Below are positions 1 to 6,405 of a stretch of 47,331 nt of DNA, piece after piece. The position numbers and the translations under genes were made by a program. Below the pieces are notes generated by a model, which saw only the letters and a list, made by a program, of their open reading frames with translations, ran no database searches and was not told the origin of the DNA. This DNA is from a virus: the IMG/VR virus record IMGVR_UViG_3300049217_000104, positions 1 to 47,331 of that record; one strand, 5' to 3'. Position 1 is the first letter of the stretch, and every line of letters begins with the position of its first letter.

Positions 1-4
1 GGCG

Positions 5-33
5 GGCGGCGCCGCGGCGCTAGCGGCGCCGCC
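5..33. repeat. GC-rich perfect inverted repeat near the left end
   Basis: Eleven-base arms (5-15 and 23-33, GGCGGCGCCGC and its complement) flank a 7-base spacer. The RNA would form a strong hairpin on either strand. It lies about 100 bases beyond the end of the leftward gene that stops at 136, so it could end that transcript, but there is no T-run on either side. Positions 34-135 hold nothing I recognise. Confidence 0.5.
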
Positions 34-135
34 GCCACGGGTGAACGCGGCGGGAAGCCCGTCGGACCCAGTACCAAAACGCTAGCGCGCAGAGGTAGGC
101 GGCGGAAGAGATCAGTCGGGAAAGCACGGCCTCGT

Positions 136-534
136 CTAGCGGGGACTCTTCATGAAGGTGGATGGCCGGCGCATAAATTGGTCCGCGTCGAACGGCTCTC
201 GCCAGCGTTGAATTGCCAAAAGGAGCGCAAGGCCTCCAGCTATCACGGCGACTGTCGCGATGAGCGCGGTGCGGCTGCCGGGGAGGCGTGGATGGAGCCA
301 GTTTGCGAAGCGTAGCGCAGTGCGGCGGAATTGAAAGCCTCTGAGCTGCCATGTGAGCAGTAGACCGAGGACGAGGATACAAAGCGCCGTGCGGGGCCTG
401 CCCGCATCTAACAAACGGAAGACGGTAGGGTCCTGGCGAACCCAAAGTGATCGCGGCAAATCGGCCCAGACGTAGGCGCTCGCGAGTGCGGTAGCCCAAA
501 GAACGCACCATTGTGTGGGGCTCGGGTGTCTCAT
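136..534 (-). CDS. Small multi-pass membrane protein of unknown function
   Basis: This leftward gene encodes 132 residues with three hydrophobic segments (about residues 8-25, 48-63 and 89-107) separated by Arg-rich stretches, as expected of an inner-membrane protein. No family is recognised. It follows the leftward gene that starts at 809 with a 35-base gap, so the two may share a transcript from the divergent control region at 810-938. The ribosome-binding site is weak. A membrane role such as superinfection exclusion or lysis timing is possible, but nothing in the sequence shows it. Confidence 0.55.
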   Translation of the reverse strand: MRHPSPTQWCVLWATALASAYVWADLPRSLWVRQDPTVFRLLDAGRPRTALCILVLGLLLTWQLRGFQFRRTALRFANWLHPRLPGSRTALIATVAVIAGGLALLLAIQRWREPFDADQFMRRPSTFMKSPR

Positions 535-569
535 GTTATCGAGTGAGGCGACGGAGTGTGGATTCTCAC

Positions 570-809
570 TCAGATCTTTCCTAGCGGGCGGCCTGCTGTT
601 GCGGGCCGCTTTTTCTTCGGCAATTCCTCAGGGCCTAGCTCCACGAACTTCTCATCGCCAGGCTTGGGCGGCTTTCCGTGTTCAGCTCGCCAGCGGGCCC
701 AGCGGCCTAGCGCACGGTGGCGGGCGGCTTCAGCTTTGTCTTGGGGCGTCGCGCTTTTCCAGCGCATATCTGCTAACAACTGACCCACCGAGGGTTTCTT
801 CTTGGCCAT
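570..809 (-). CDS. Small basic protein of unknown function
   Basis: The 79-residue product begins MAKKKPSVGQ and is rich in Lys, Arg and Ala, with an amphipathic middle and a Lys-rich tail (KKKRPATAGR). An in-frame ATG at 839 would add 10 residues, but it lies inside the first 16-base operator, so the start at 809 is preferred. The gene is divergent from the early operon. Its basic character would suit nucleic-acid binding, but no fold is recognised. Confidence 0.55.
   Translation of the reverse strand: MAKKKPSVGQLLADMRWKSATPQDKAEAARHRALGRWARWRAEHGKPPKPGDEKFVELGPEELPKKKRPATAGRPLGKI
583..614 (+). terminator. Candidate rightward intrinsic terminator
   Basis: A GC-rich stem (GCGGCC 588-593 with GGCCGC 604-609, 10-base loop) is followed on the plus strand by five T residues (610-614). 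It faces rightward although both genes here run leftward. It would make sense as the end of the late transcript if the genome is circular or permuted, so that transcription leaving 47331 re-enters at 1. It overlaps the 3' coding end of the leftward gene 570-809, where the T-run encodes Lys codons, so it may be coincidental. Confidence 0.35.
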
Positions 810-823
810 CGCTACCGGCATTG

Positions 824-924
824 TAGCGTGCGGACGCATGGTTAGGCGGCTCGGGAAAGTCCTACTTGTTTATGCGTGCGTACGCATGATTAACTGAGGG
901 CAGTTCATATGCATCCGCACGCAT
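824..924. promoter_or_regulatory. Divergent control region with three 16-base operator-like repeats
   Basis: Three copies of the inverted repeat ATGCGTNNNNACGCAT occur at 824-839 (two left-arm mismatches), 872-887 (both arms perfect) and 909-924 (one left-arm mismatch). They fill the gap between the leftward gene at 809 and the rightward operon at 939. A leftward -10-like TACAAT (complement of 820-825) touches copy 1. Copy 2 overlaps the spacer of a weak rightward promoter (TTGTTT 866-871, ATTAAC 889-894). This is the arrangement expected of a dimeric repressor controlling both directions. The cognate protein is not identified; the leftward double-HTH protein at 10557-11108 is one candidate. 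Confidence 0.6.
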
Positions 925-938
925 AATGAGGGAAATCA

Positions 939-1136
939 ATGACCAACAAAGAGAAGGCAGAGCGTTTGCGCGCGATCCTGCGCGAGAACCAGGAGGGCGG
1001 CGGGCCGGCGCTGTATGCGACGGGAACGCGCGACCAGACGTTGCAGAGGGTCTTCGATGTGCGGGTGCAGGAAGGGACGCTGGAAGGCCTGGTGGGGGGA
1101 ATTTGGTCCGAGATCACGAGCTGGGAGACACGATGA
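939..1136 (+). CDS. First gene of the early operon, unknown function
   Basis: A 65-residue protein with a charged helical N-terminus (MTNKEKAERLRAILRENQ) and a Gly-rich centre. A GAGGG sequence sits 8 bases before the ATG. Its stop overlaps the next start in an ATGA, which indicates translational coupling. It is the first gene downstream of the three-operator region, so it should be expressed early. No family is recognised. Confidence 0.6.
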   Translation: MTNKEKAERLRAILRENQEGGGPALYATGTRDQTLQRVFDVRVQEGTLEGLVGGIWSEITSWETR

Positions 1137-1654
1137 ACGCTACAGGAACGATGAAGTTTCAAGCCAACGTGCCCGTCGAGGTAGCGTTGCAATATCCGGC
1201 TGGCAAGCCAGTGGAGTCGCGGTTTTCGGGGCGCGATGAGGTGATGTTCACGCTGACCAATGGGCAGCGCATGTATCTGGACCCGTTTGTCGCGCGCAAA
1301 ATCGAGGGTCTTGGAATCGGGCGCGGGGAGGCTTTCACGCTGTGCAAAAAGGTGACTGGATCGGGCGCGAAGCGCAACGTCGAGTGGCTGGTCACGCGCG
1401 GGGTTACATCTCCGGATGAGGCGCCGCCGGTCGAGTGGGAGTACGGGCTGGCGCCGGCGCAGGTGAATCCGGCCGCGAGGAATGGGCGCACTGAGAGCAA
1501 GCTCGAATTCGCGATGGTGTCGGCGATCGCGGCGGTGGCGGCCGTCGAGCGTTACGCGGCTGGGGTTGGGTACAGCGTGCGCTTCTCGACCGCGGATCTG
1601 CGGACGGTGGCGTTGTCGGTGTTACTGAGCGCGGAGGAGGGCCTGCGGTCATGA
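1133..1654 (+). CDS. Conserved-looking early phage protein, unknown function
   Basis: The 173-residue product has a beta-rich N-terminal half (residues 5-85, including RMYLDPFVARKIEGLGI and a GRGEAFTLCKK stretch), then a Pro/Ala linker and a helical C-terminus (about residues 120-172). The first half is compatible with a small barrel, and the position in an early operon would suit a DNA-binding protein, but this is conjecture. The ATG at 1133 was chosen because it overlaps the previous stop by 4 bases; earlier in-frame starts would overlap the whole upstream gene. Confidence 0.65.
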   Translation: MNATGTMKFQANVPVEVALQYPAGKPVESRFSGRDEVMFTLTNGQRMYLDPFVARKIEGLGIGRGEAFTLCKKVTGSGAKRNVEWLVTRGVTSPDEAPPVEWEYGLAPAQVNPAARNGRTESKLEFAMVSAIAAVAAVERYAAGVGYSVRFSTADLRTVALSVLLSAEEGLRS

Positions 1655-1806
1655 GCGAAGAAATCCGTTTCGATTACGACAACCAGGCCTGGATCGTCGA
1701 CGGCAAATACGTGCGCTGCGGCCATGCGGAGTCGATGGACTGCGGATGCTTCGGGCGCAGGCACGAAGGCGAGAGTGTGCCGGCCGACGAAGGAGCCCGG
1801 CCATGA
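1651..1806 (+). CDS. Small Cys/His protein
   Basis: A 51-residue protein that starts in an ATGA overlap and ends in another. Residues 23-32 carry a Cys-Gly-His and Cys-Gly-Cys pattern (RCGHAESMDCGC) followed by FGRRHEGE, which looks like a compact metal-binding knuckle. Trp and aromatic residues at the N-terminus (FDYDNQAWIVDGKY) suggest a beta hairpin. It is one of several Cys-rich mini-proteins in this operon. Function unknown. Confidence 0.6.
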   Translation: MSEEIRFDYDNQAWIVDGKYVRCGHAESMDCGCFGRRHEGESVPADEGARP

Positions 1807-1976
1807 GCCAGCACTGGGAGGACCGGACGGAAGAAGACCGGCGGGCGTTTGTGCGGGTGACACGCGGGGTGGATCCACGTCGAGCCAGGAGATCGGAGGG
1901 GGCGGGGAACTGGCTGATCGCGGTGCTGCTGGCGGCGTGGTTTTGGGCGGTGGCGGGAGCGCCGCGGCTATGGTGA
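1803..1976 (+). CDS. Small single-pass membrane protein
   Basis: The 57-residue product has an acidic and basic N-terminal part (residues 1-35, rich in Arg, Glu and Asp) and one hydrophobic helix (about residues 36-52, NWLIAVLLAAWFWAVAG) near the C-terminus. That predicts a C-tail-anchored inner-membrane protein with a cytoplasmic head. It is coupled upstream by an ATGA overlap and overlaps the next frame by 7 bases. No homologue is recognised. Confidence 0.5.
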   Translation: MSQHWEDRTEEDRRAFVRVTRGVDPRRARRSEGAGNWLIAVLLAAWFWAVAGAPRLW

Positions 1977-2437
1977 AACGCTGGCTGATCGCGCAACTGG
2001 ATGCGCAACGGGTTGCGCTGAAACCGGTTGCGTTTTCCACAGGCTCCGGCGCAACCGGTTGCGGAACGCATCATTATCTCCGTAGAAGAATAACAGTACT
2101 AGTAAAGCAGCAGCAGCAGCAGCAGCAGGGAAGGCCCACGGCTGTAGCTGCTGCTGCTGCGCCTGCTGTTCGCCGCAGCGTCGATGATGAGGATCTGGTC
2201 GAAGATCTACTCACGCTGATGACGGCGAATGCCGAACTGAGAGTGAGGCCTGGAATGACCTACTGGACTTGCGAACGGGAAGCCGAAGACCTGTGCGCGG
2301 AATGCGACCGGCCGATCTGCCGCGAGCACGCGATCACGCTCAAGTGGGGAAGACCCGGCGATTTTCTGGAGCTTTTGGTTTGCTCGGAATGCGCGGCGCA
2401 TCCCATAAAAACACCGGACCGGGCGAAACTAACGTGA
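1970..2437 (+). CDS. Zinc-finger-like protein with a poly-Gln segment
   Basis: The full frame gives 155 residues. Residues 47-53 are seven Gln encoded by perfect CAG repeats, followed by an Ala-rich patch. The C-terminal 70 residues form a credible Cys/His domain: Cys at TCER, CAEC, ICREH and CSEC, with a His in the third group, resembling a B-box or ribbon-type zinc finger. The first 80 codons are low-complexity and contain the palindrome cluster, so the true protein may start at the ATG at 2219 (72 residues, finger only). The C-terminal domain is the confident part. Confidence 0.5.
   Translation: MVKRWLIAQLDAQRVALKPVAFSTGSGATGCGTHHYLRRRITVLVKQQQQQQQGRPTAVAAAAAPAVRRSVDDEDLVEDLLTLMTANAELRVRPGMTYWTCEREAEDLCAECDRPICREHAITLKWGRPGDFLELLVCSECAAHPIKTPDRAKLT
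1992..2107. other. Candidate replication origin (palindromic iterons, DnaA-box-like site, AT-rich stretch)
   Basis: The palindrome CGCAACCGGTTGCG is perfect at 2050-2063, and close variants lie at 1992-2005 (12/14), 2004-2017 (13/14) and 2019-2032 (12/14). TTTTCCACA at 2033-2041 fits the DnaA-box consensus TTWTNCACA. A segment at about 2066-2107 is unusually AT-rich for this genome. A further perfect copy of the palindrome lies inside the initiator-like gene at 5181-5194. Iterons plus a DnaA box plus an unwinding element is the textbook origin layout. The same palindrome also resembles LacI-family operators, so a transcriptional role is the main alternative. Confidence 0.4.
2108..2159. repeat. 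CAG/CTG trinucleotide inverted repeat
   Basis: Seven perfect CAG units (2108-2128) are followed 19 bases later by four CTG units (2148-2159). The two runs are complementary and could extrude a 12-base-pair stem. The CAG run is in frame and encodes Gln. It adjoins the AT-rich end of the candidate origin. Confidence 0.7.
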
Positions 2438-2443
2438 TATGAT
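2415..2443 (+). promoter_or_regulatory. Candidate extended -10 promoter for the integrase gene
   Basis: TATGAT (2438-2443) matches the sigma-70 -10 box at five of six positions and is preceded by TG one base upstream (2435-2436), the extended -10 motif. The -35 position 17 bases upstream (CGGACC, 2415-2420) is poor, as is common for extended -10 promoters. It lies 34 bases before the integrase start and overlaps the end of the preceding gene. Confidence 0.4.
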
Positions 2444-2476
2444 CGTTTCGCAAGCGGCCCATTACAGTGAGGCCGA

Positions 2477-3109
2477 ATGGCGGGTCGAGTGATAAAACAA
2501 GCGAAAAAACGGGCAAAAAAGCGGCGAACGGCCCACTCTGAACAGAATGGGCCGCTCAAACGCAAAGCCCTCAAATACTTCACAGAGGCCGAAATACAGG
2601 CCTTTTTTCGCGTTTTGAAAAGCGCGCGCGACAAGGCCATGTTCCGCGTGATTTACCTGAAGGCGCTGCGCGCGTCGGAAGTGGGAATGCTGCGCATGAC
2701 CGACTATCACCAGCGCGAGGGCCGCTTGTACGTGCGTAGGCTTAAGGGCTCGCTGCCAGGGGAATTTCGGCTGCACCGGCAAGAGGCTGCGTTCCTGCGC
2801 GCGTGGGTTCGGGAGCGCGGCAACCAACCGGGCCCGCTGTTCATGTCGCGCAATCACCGCGCGATCTCCCGCCGGCAACTGGATCGCCTAGTGAAGCACT
2901 ACGGCGCCCTCGCCGGCATCCCCTTCGAAAAATGCCACGCGCATTCATTCAAGCACTCGCGCGGCACGCACCTGCTGGCGAAGGAGCGCGACATCACGCT
3001 GGTGCAGGATCAGCTCGGCCACGCCAATATTCAGAACACGATGATCTACGCGCAGGTGGGCAACGCCGCGCGGGAGGATCTGTTCGGGCGCGAGAAGGAC
3101 CGCTGGTGA
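2477..3109 (+). CDS. int: Tyrosine recombinase (phage integrase), short form
   Basis: The 210-residue product has the catalytic domain of tyrosine recombinases: Arg65 (LKALRASEVG), Lys90, box II HSFKHSRGTHL with His156, then LGH (His182) and the nucleophile Tyr191 in NTMIYAQV. The position normally held by the second catalytic Arg (HxxR) is Lys159. The N-terminal 30 residues are Lys/Arg-rich, like an arm-binding extension. The usual SAM-like core-binding domain is missing or much reduced, making the protein shorter than typical integrases. It should cut and rejoin DNA at attachment sites, or resolve genome multimers. No attachment site was identified. A possible own promoter lies just upstream. 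Confidence 0.85.
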   Translation: MAGRVIKQAKKRAKKRRTAHSEQNGPLKRKALKYFTEAEIQAFFRVLKSARDKAMFRVIYLKALRASEVGMLRMTDYHQREGRLYVRRLKGSLPGEFRLHRQEAAFLRAWVRERGNQPGPLFMSRNHRAISRRQLDRLVKHYGALAGIPFEKCHAHSFKHSRGTHLLAKERDITLVQDQLGHANIQNTMIYAQVGNAAREDLFGREKDRW

Positions 3110-3282
3110 TGGCCGGGGCGGTGAAGTGCGCGCGCTGCGGCGAGGAGTTTGAGCCGGCGTGGGACGAGGGTGAGGCGCTGGCCGAAATGCGCGCCACGTT
3201 CGGCGACTTGGCCGTCGATAATCGCGTGCTGGTGTGCGACGACTGCTACGTCGCGCTGGGCTTGGGCCCGCTGCGCAACTGA
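3109..3282 (+). CDS. Small zinc-ribbon-like protein
   Basis: A 57-residue protein whose ATG shares one base with the integrase stop. Two CxxC pairs (CARC at residues 7-10 and CDDC at about 43-46) separated by a helical acidic stretch form a classic zinc-ribbon spacing. Such mini-proteins are common in phage early regions. DNA, RNA or protein binding is possible. Function unknown. Confidence 0.65.
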   Translation: MAGAVKCARCGEEFEPAWDEGEALAEMRATFGDLAVDNRVLVCDDCYVALGLGPLRN

Positions 3283-3359
3283 CGCGACATAATTGGACAG
3301 TTTGAAGGGCCTACCGGGCTGGGCCGGTGGGGACGACTCCTGTGATGGGAGGAGATCGC

Positions 3360-3989
3360 ATGGACCTAGCAGGCAGTTCCGGCGCCGTCGTTCGTGGCGG
3401 CGTGCGGATTCCACGGAGCTCACCGCGGAACTGCCGAACCGATTTTGCAAAGCTACTGAGATACGTCGATCCGGACGCGCAATGCGGGTTTGGATTTGAG
3501 GGGGTGATCCTGCGGCCGGGGTCGCTGGTGACCGACGCCGAGCTGTGGCCTTCCGCTGAATTTCCACGCATTCCTCTGCTGCTTGAGGCAGCTTTGGTGC
3601 CGCGCGACCAAGCGGCCGCGCGGCGGCGTCTGGAGCCGTTGTACGTGTTGTGGCGCTATGACCAGCAGCGTAACGCGTGGAGTGAAATCGGGCGCGCGAA
3701 GTCCGAGAGCTGGCACTGGGCGCTCGAGCTGCGCGGCCTGGCGGTGCGGGCGATGGCCGACTCGCGGGCGTTAATTCGGGTGAGAATAAATCTCACCAAG
3801 GTGCAGCAGCGCATCGCCGCTGCGCTCGACCGCGAGCTTAAAAGCCTGGATTTCGCGGAAACACGCTCGGTGCTGGGAATATTGCACGATCAGCTGGCGT
3901 GGCGTGCGGCGGCGATCGGCAGCCTGGCTCCCGGAAATACGGCGGTTATATCGAGCGCTTTTCCTGGGAATGGCGACGGTTCGGGGTGA
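3360..3989 (+). CDS. Hypothetical early protein
   Basis: With the ATG at 3360 the product has 209 residues. That start is preferred over one 33 bases upstream because GGGAGGAG (3347-3354) sits 5 bases before it. Residues 50-90 (GVILRPGSLVTDAELWPS) are beta/turn-like and residues 90-190 are mostly helical with many Arg and Ala. No motif or family is recognised. It is the last gene before the long leader of the initiator gene, so it may end an operon segment. Confidence 0.55.
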   Translation: MDLAGSSGAVVRGGVRIPRSSPRNCRTDFAKLLRYVDPDAQCGFGFEGVILRPGSLVTDAELWPSAEFPRIPLLLEAALVPRDQAAARRRLEPLYVLWRYDQQRNAWSEIGRAKSESWHWALELRGLAVRAMADSRALIRVRINLTKVQQRIAAALDRELKSLDFAETRSVLGILHDQLAWRAAAIGSLAPGNTAVISSAFPGNGDGSG

Positions 3990-4015
3990 ACTCCCGGCCT
4001 TTTCGAAACGGAGCC

Positions 4016-4045
4016 TTGAATTTCAACCCGTGTTCGGTGTAAGAT
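4016..4045 (+). promoter_or_regulatory. Candidate sigma-70 promoter upstream of the initiator gene
   Basis: TTGAAT (4016-4021) and TAAGAT (4040-4045) are 18 bases apart, each close to the sigma-70 consensus. Transcription would start near 4052, giving a leader of about 190 bases before the first start codon at 4245. The 3990-4330 gap is the longest in the early region and contains this promoter, a hairpin and a short leader frame. Confidence 0.5.
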
Positions 4046-4190
4046 TTTTCCCATGTTCCGCGAGGCCGACAGGCCGATACCTTAGGGTTGCGCTCGAGGC
4101 GCGATCTCAGGTAGGTTTGTATCGGATCGCTTGGCGGCTGGCCGGCTGCTGCGGTTTGTTTTACGAGGATGTGAGCGGGTGGGTTAAGGC

Positions 4191-4243
4191 TTGTCCTTTC
4201 CATCGCCCCGCTCGCTCGCATACCTCGCGATGGGAAAGGACAA
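4191..4243 (+). promoter_or_regulatory. Leader hairpin that hides the ribosome-binding site
   Basis: A 16-base left arm (4191-4206, TTGTCCTTTCCATCGC) pairs with 4227-4243, leaving one bulged G and a 20-base loop. The right arm contains AAAGGA (4235-4240), the probable Shine-Dalgarno of the ATG at 4245. Folding would therefore block translation of the leader frame and of the initiator gene coupled to it. An opening signal (protein, temperature, ligand or antisense RNA) is inferred, not seen. Confidence 0.5.
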
Positions 4244-4244
4244 C

Positions 4245-4334
4245 ATGGCTCACCTCTCAGCACGGCAAAGTGTTCCCGCCACTCTGCTTCCGATAACAGA
4301 TAGCTCGTCAACCTGTCCCGGAAGGCTTTCATGA
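4245..4334 (+). CDS. 29-codon leader peptide coupled to the initiator gene
   Basis: The frame encodes 29 residues (begins MAHLSARQSV, ends CPGRLS). It has AAAGGA four bases before its ATG, and its TGA overlaps the ATG at 4331 of the initiator-like gene. There is no obvious run of one amino acid that would suggest classical attenuation. Its likely role is to bring ribosomes through the hairpin region to the initiator start. It could be a chance frame, but the strong ribosome site and exact ATGA overlap argue against that. Confidence 0.4.
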   Translation: MAHLSARQSVPATLLPITDSSSTCPGRLS

Positions 4335-5473
4335 GCGCGGGCGCGGCGCCAGCAGCACCCCGACGTCAGACGCAACCCTTCGCTCCCGTTCCCCACTCCA
4401 TCATCGAGAACATGGTGCTGCTCACGCATGCGGAACTACAACTGGCGCTGATTGTGCGGCGGCGCACGGAGCAGGTGGAAGTGGCGACGGTGTCGACGCG
4501 GATGTGGGAGGACTGGACCGGGCAATCGGAGCGCACGCGCGACAACGCGATCCGCGGGCTGCGCGAGAAACAGTTACTCGAGGTCGACGGCCGTGGCGAC
4601 GACGCCAGGTTTTCGGTTGACCTGCGCGGCTGGTCGCACTACGTGCGCCACGCGCCGGCGACCAAGGGGCGCACTGCTGGGCGGGCGGAGTCGAAGCCCG
4701 AGCTGGTGCGCAAGCCGATGCACGAAGATTGCCAGGAGCGCGGGTGCGCCGTTTCGAACGGCCGCGCTGTAATGCAAAACGCAGTACACCAGATCGCCAC
4801 GGCTCCCCCGCAGGTTGTTTCCTCCGAGCACCAAGCGGCCGAGGTTGTGACGGCGCCGCCGGTCCCGTCCCCTGCTTCTCACTCAGGGGGCGGCGACCGG
4901 CAGGTGACCCAGGAGCAAGGCGCGGCGGGCTGGTTCCAAACCTTGGCGGCTTTGCGGGCGGCGTTCGCCACCATCGGTATACGCTTTTTGTTCTCCTTAT
5001 TAAGTGTGGTGCTGGCGAGCTTCCCCGACGTGACCGACAGCGAGCTGGCGACGGCGGTGGGCTTCGCATGGCGGGCCAAGAAGCGTTACCAGGAGGGGGA
5101 GGGGCTGTTTTTAAGCACGGTGCCGGATGCACTGCGCGCAATGCGAGAACACGCAAGTTCTTTAGTTGCACCACCCATCGCGCAACCGGTTGCGCAACCG
5201 CCTCCGCTGGAGCCAGAAACGAGCGGGTCGCCCTGGATGCGGGTGCGGCTCCGGCTCAAGGCCGCGATCAGCCCCAGGGCGTACCAGGATTGGGTGGAGC
5301 GGACCGCGTTTGAATCCTTCGACGTGGTGGCGCGGGTGATGCGGGTGCGGGTGCCGGACCAGGTCACAGCGGACTGGCTCACCCAGGAGTACGGCGAGGA
5401 GCTGCTGGCGGCTGCGGTGGCGGAGAAGCTGGGCGCGGTGAAGTTCCTGTACTTGGTGGGTGTCGCTCCATGA
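4331..5473 (+). CDS. Replication initiator-like protein: winged helix plus DnaA domain I-like module
   Basis: The 380-residue product starts with a winged-helix region (about residues 24-100, containing AELQLALIVRRR and WTGQSERTRDNAIRGLREKQ), the type found in phage and plasmid replication proteins. A long Pro/Ala/Gln linker follows. Residues 300-380 resemble DnaA domain I: a helix ending in Trp (AYQDWVERT), a beta stretch (VMRVRVPDQ) and TADWLTQEYGEEL. In DnaA, domain I contacts the DnaB helicase. A DNA-binding head joined to a helicase-recruiting tail would let the phage capture the host replisome, which fits the absence of phage polymerase, primase or helicase genes. A transcription regulator is the alternative. 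Confidence 0.65.
   Translation: MSAGAAPAAPRRQTQPFAPVPHSIIENMVLLTHAELQLALIVRRRTEQVEVATVSTRMWEDWTGQSERTRDNAIRGLREKQLLEVDGRGDDARFSVDLRGWSHYVRHAPATKGRTAGRAESKPELVRKPMHEDCQERGCAVSNGRAVMQNAVHQIATAPPQVVSSEHQAAEVVTAPPVPSPASHSGGGDRQVTQEQGAAGWFQTLAALRAAFATIGIRFLFSLLSVVLASFPDVTDSELATAVGFAWRAKKRYQEGEGLFLSTVPDALRAMREHASSLVAPPIAQPVAQPPPLEPETSGSPWMRVRLRLKAAISPRAYQDWVERTAFESFDVVARVMRVRVPDQVTADWLTQEYGEELLAAAVAEKLGAVKFLYLVGVAP
5181..5194. repeat. Second perfect copy of the 14-base origin palindrome
   Basis: CGCAACCGGTTGCG occurs here exactly as at 2050-2063, followed by a partial repeat (CGCAACCG from 5193). It falls in the linker-coding part of the initiator-like gene, just before the DnaA-like module, where protein sequence is least constrained. 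It may be a second binding site for the same protein. Confidence 0.6.
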
Positions 5474-5772
5474 GCCCCGGTAGCGAGCCCAAAAAAATCA
5501 CCGCGCTGTTCGCCTTCGTGTGCACCGAGGCGGATGGCAGCGAAGGCGTGCCGGCGTTTACCACGACGGACGGTTTGGTGGTGCCGCTGCTAGGCGCGGA
5601 CGAAGCGCGCATCTACAGCCTACGTCCGATGGCGCAGGTGATCTCCGATATCAGCCGCCGGCCGATGCGCATGGTGCGCTTCACCGGCATGGAAGTGATC
5701 GGGGAAGTGAAGCCGTGCGACGACCCTGGCCATACCGCTAGACCGGGAAACGGCCACGGGAGCGGATCATGA
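5470..5772 (+). CDS. Hypothetical early protein, beta-rich
   Basis: A 100-residue protein coupled to the initiator-like gene by an ATGA overlap. Residues 8-75 alternate short beta strands and turns (ALFAFVCTEADGSEG, DGLVVPLLGADEARIY), ending in a polar Gly/His-rich tail. The tight coupling suggests it acts with the initiator, but nothing in its sequence identifies a role. Confidence 0.6.
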   Translation: MSPGSEPKKITALFAFVCTEADGSEGVPAFTTTDGLVVPLLGADEARIYSLRPMAQVISDISRRPMRMVRFTGMEVIGEVKPCDDPGHTARPGNGHGSGS

Positions 5773-5954
5773 CGCCGCGCGAGCCCACGCGGCGAGCCCA
5801 GCAGGTGATCGACGTGCCAGCAGTGCAGACTTCGGTGGGACTCTGTTCGGTGTGCGGCATCGATTGCTGCAACTGTCCGATCTGCGTCCAAGCCAAAGGG
5901 CGCGTGAACATCTGCGGGCCGTGCAGACGTGGGCAGTCTGGAGCGGCGTCATGA
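5769..5954 (+). CDS. Cys-rich mini-protein
   Basis: A 61-residue protein with eight Cys in residues 26-52, including CSVC, CCNC, PICV and CGPC. It probably binds one or two zinc ions, or a metal cluster. It is coupled on both sides by ATGA overlaps. Function unknown. Confidence 0.6.
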   Translation: MTPREPTRRAQQVIDVPAVQTSVGLCSVCGIDCCNCPICVQAKGRVNICGPCRRGQSGAAS

Positions 5955-6142
5955 CCGCGCGGGAGCGGGCGCAGGCATTTGTCGACGGCTTGGAGGGCGA
6001 GGGGATTGTGCATGGCACCGCCCTTGTCGCGCGCATCGAAGCCACCATCGAGGCCGCGCTGCGCGAGCAGGAAGTGCTGCTGCATGAGAAGTGGTTGCAC
6101 CGCGGCGGTGACCGCGACTACGAGACGGAGCACCGCGTATGA
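5951..6142 (+). CDS. Small helical protein
   Basis: A 63-residue, largely helical and acidic protein (ERAQAFVDGLEGEG, ALVARIEATIEAALREQEVL). The ATG lies in an ATGA overlap with the previous gene, and the same holds at its end. No family is recognised. Confidence 0.55.
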   Translation: MTARERAQAFVDGLEGEGIVHGTALVARIEATIEAALREQEVLLHEKWLHRGGDRDYETEHRV

Positions 6143-6405
6143 TGAGCCAGGACACGCTCAACATGGCCCTGGAGATTGGGCTACGCGAGAACGATCCGCG
6201 CGTGTGGCTGCTGCTGGGCGTGGCTTCCGGCCGCTCCACCACGATGCTGTCGAAGGTGCAGCCAACGCGAGAGCTGTTCGAGGAAATGGTGGTGGCCGGC
6301 AAAGCCGGCATGTCCATCGACGACGCGATCGCGCGCATCGACCGCTGGGTGGAGGAGCGCTGGAACGAAGCGCGGGACCATGTGCAAAGGACCACGCGCG
6401 CATGA
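6139..6405 (+). CDS. Small helical protein immediately upstream of groES
   Basis: An 88-residue protein predicted to be mostly helical (NMALEIGLREND, VWLLLGVASGRS, IDDAIARIDRWVEERWNEA). It is translationally coupled to the GroES gene by ATGA (6402-6405), so the two should be made in matched amounts. Unknown function; a partner of the chaperonin system is possible only by context. Confidence 0.6.
   Translation: MMSQDTLNMALEIGLRENDPRVWLLLGVASGRSTTMLSKVQPTRELFEEMVVAGKAGMSIDDAIARIDRWVEERWNEARDHVQRTTRA

Noticed and set aside
2108-2128. Poly-Gln tract as a functional protein domain
   Set aside because: It comes from perfect CAG repeats in a low-complexity region that may precede the true start at 2219; a DNA-level role is at least as likely.
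3946-4332. 128-codon leftward open frame over the initiator leader
   Set aside because: No recognisable domain or ribosome site, and it overlaps the promoter, hairpin and leader frame that form a coherent unit on the plus strand.
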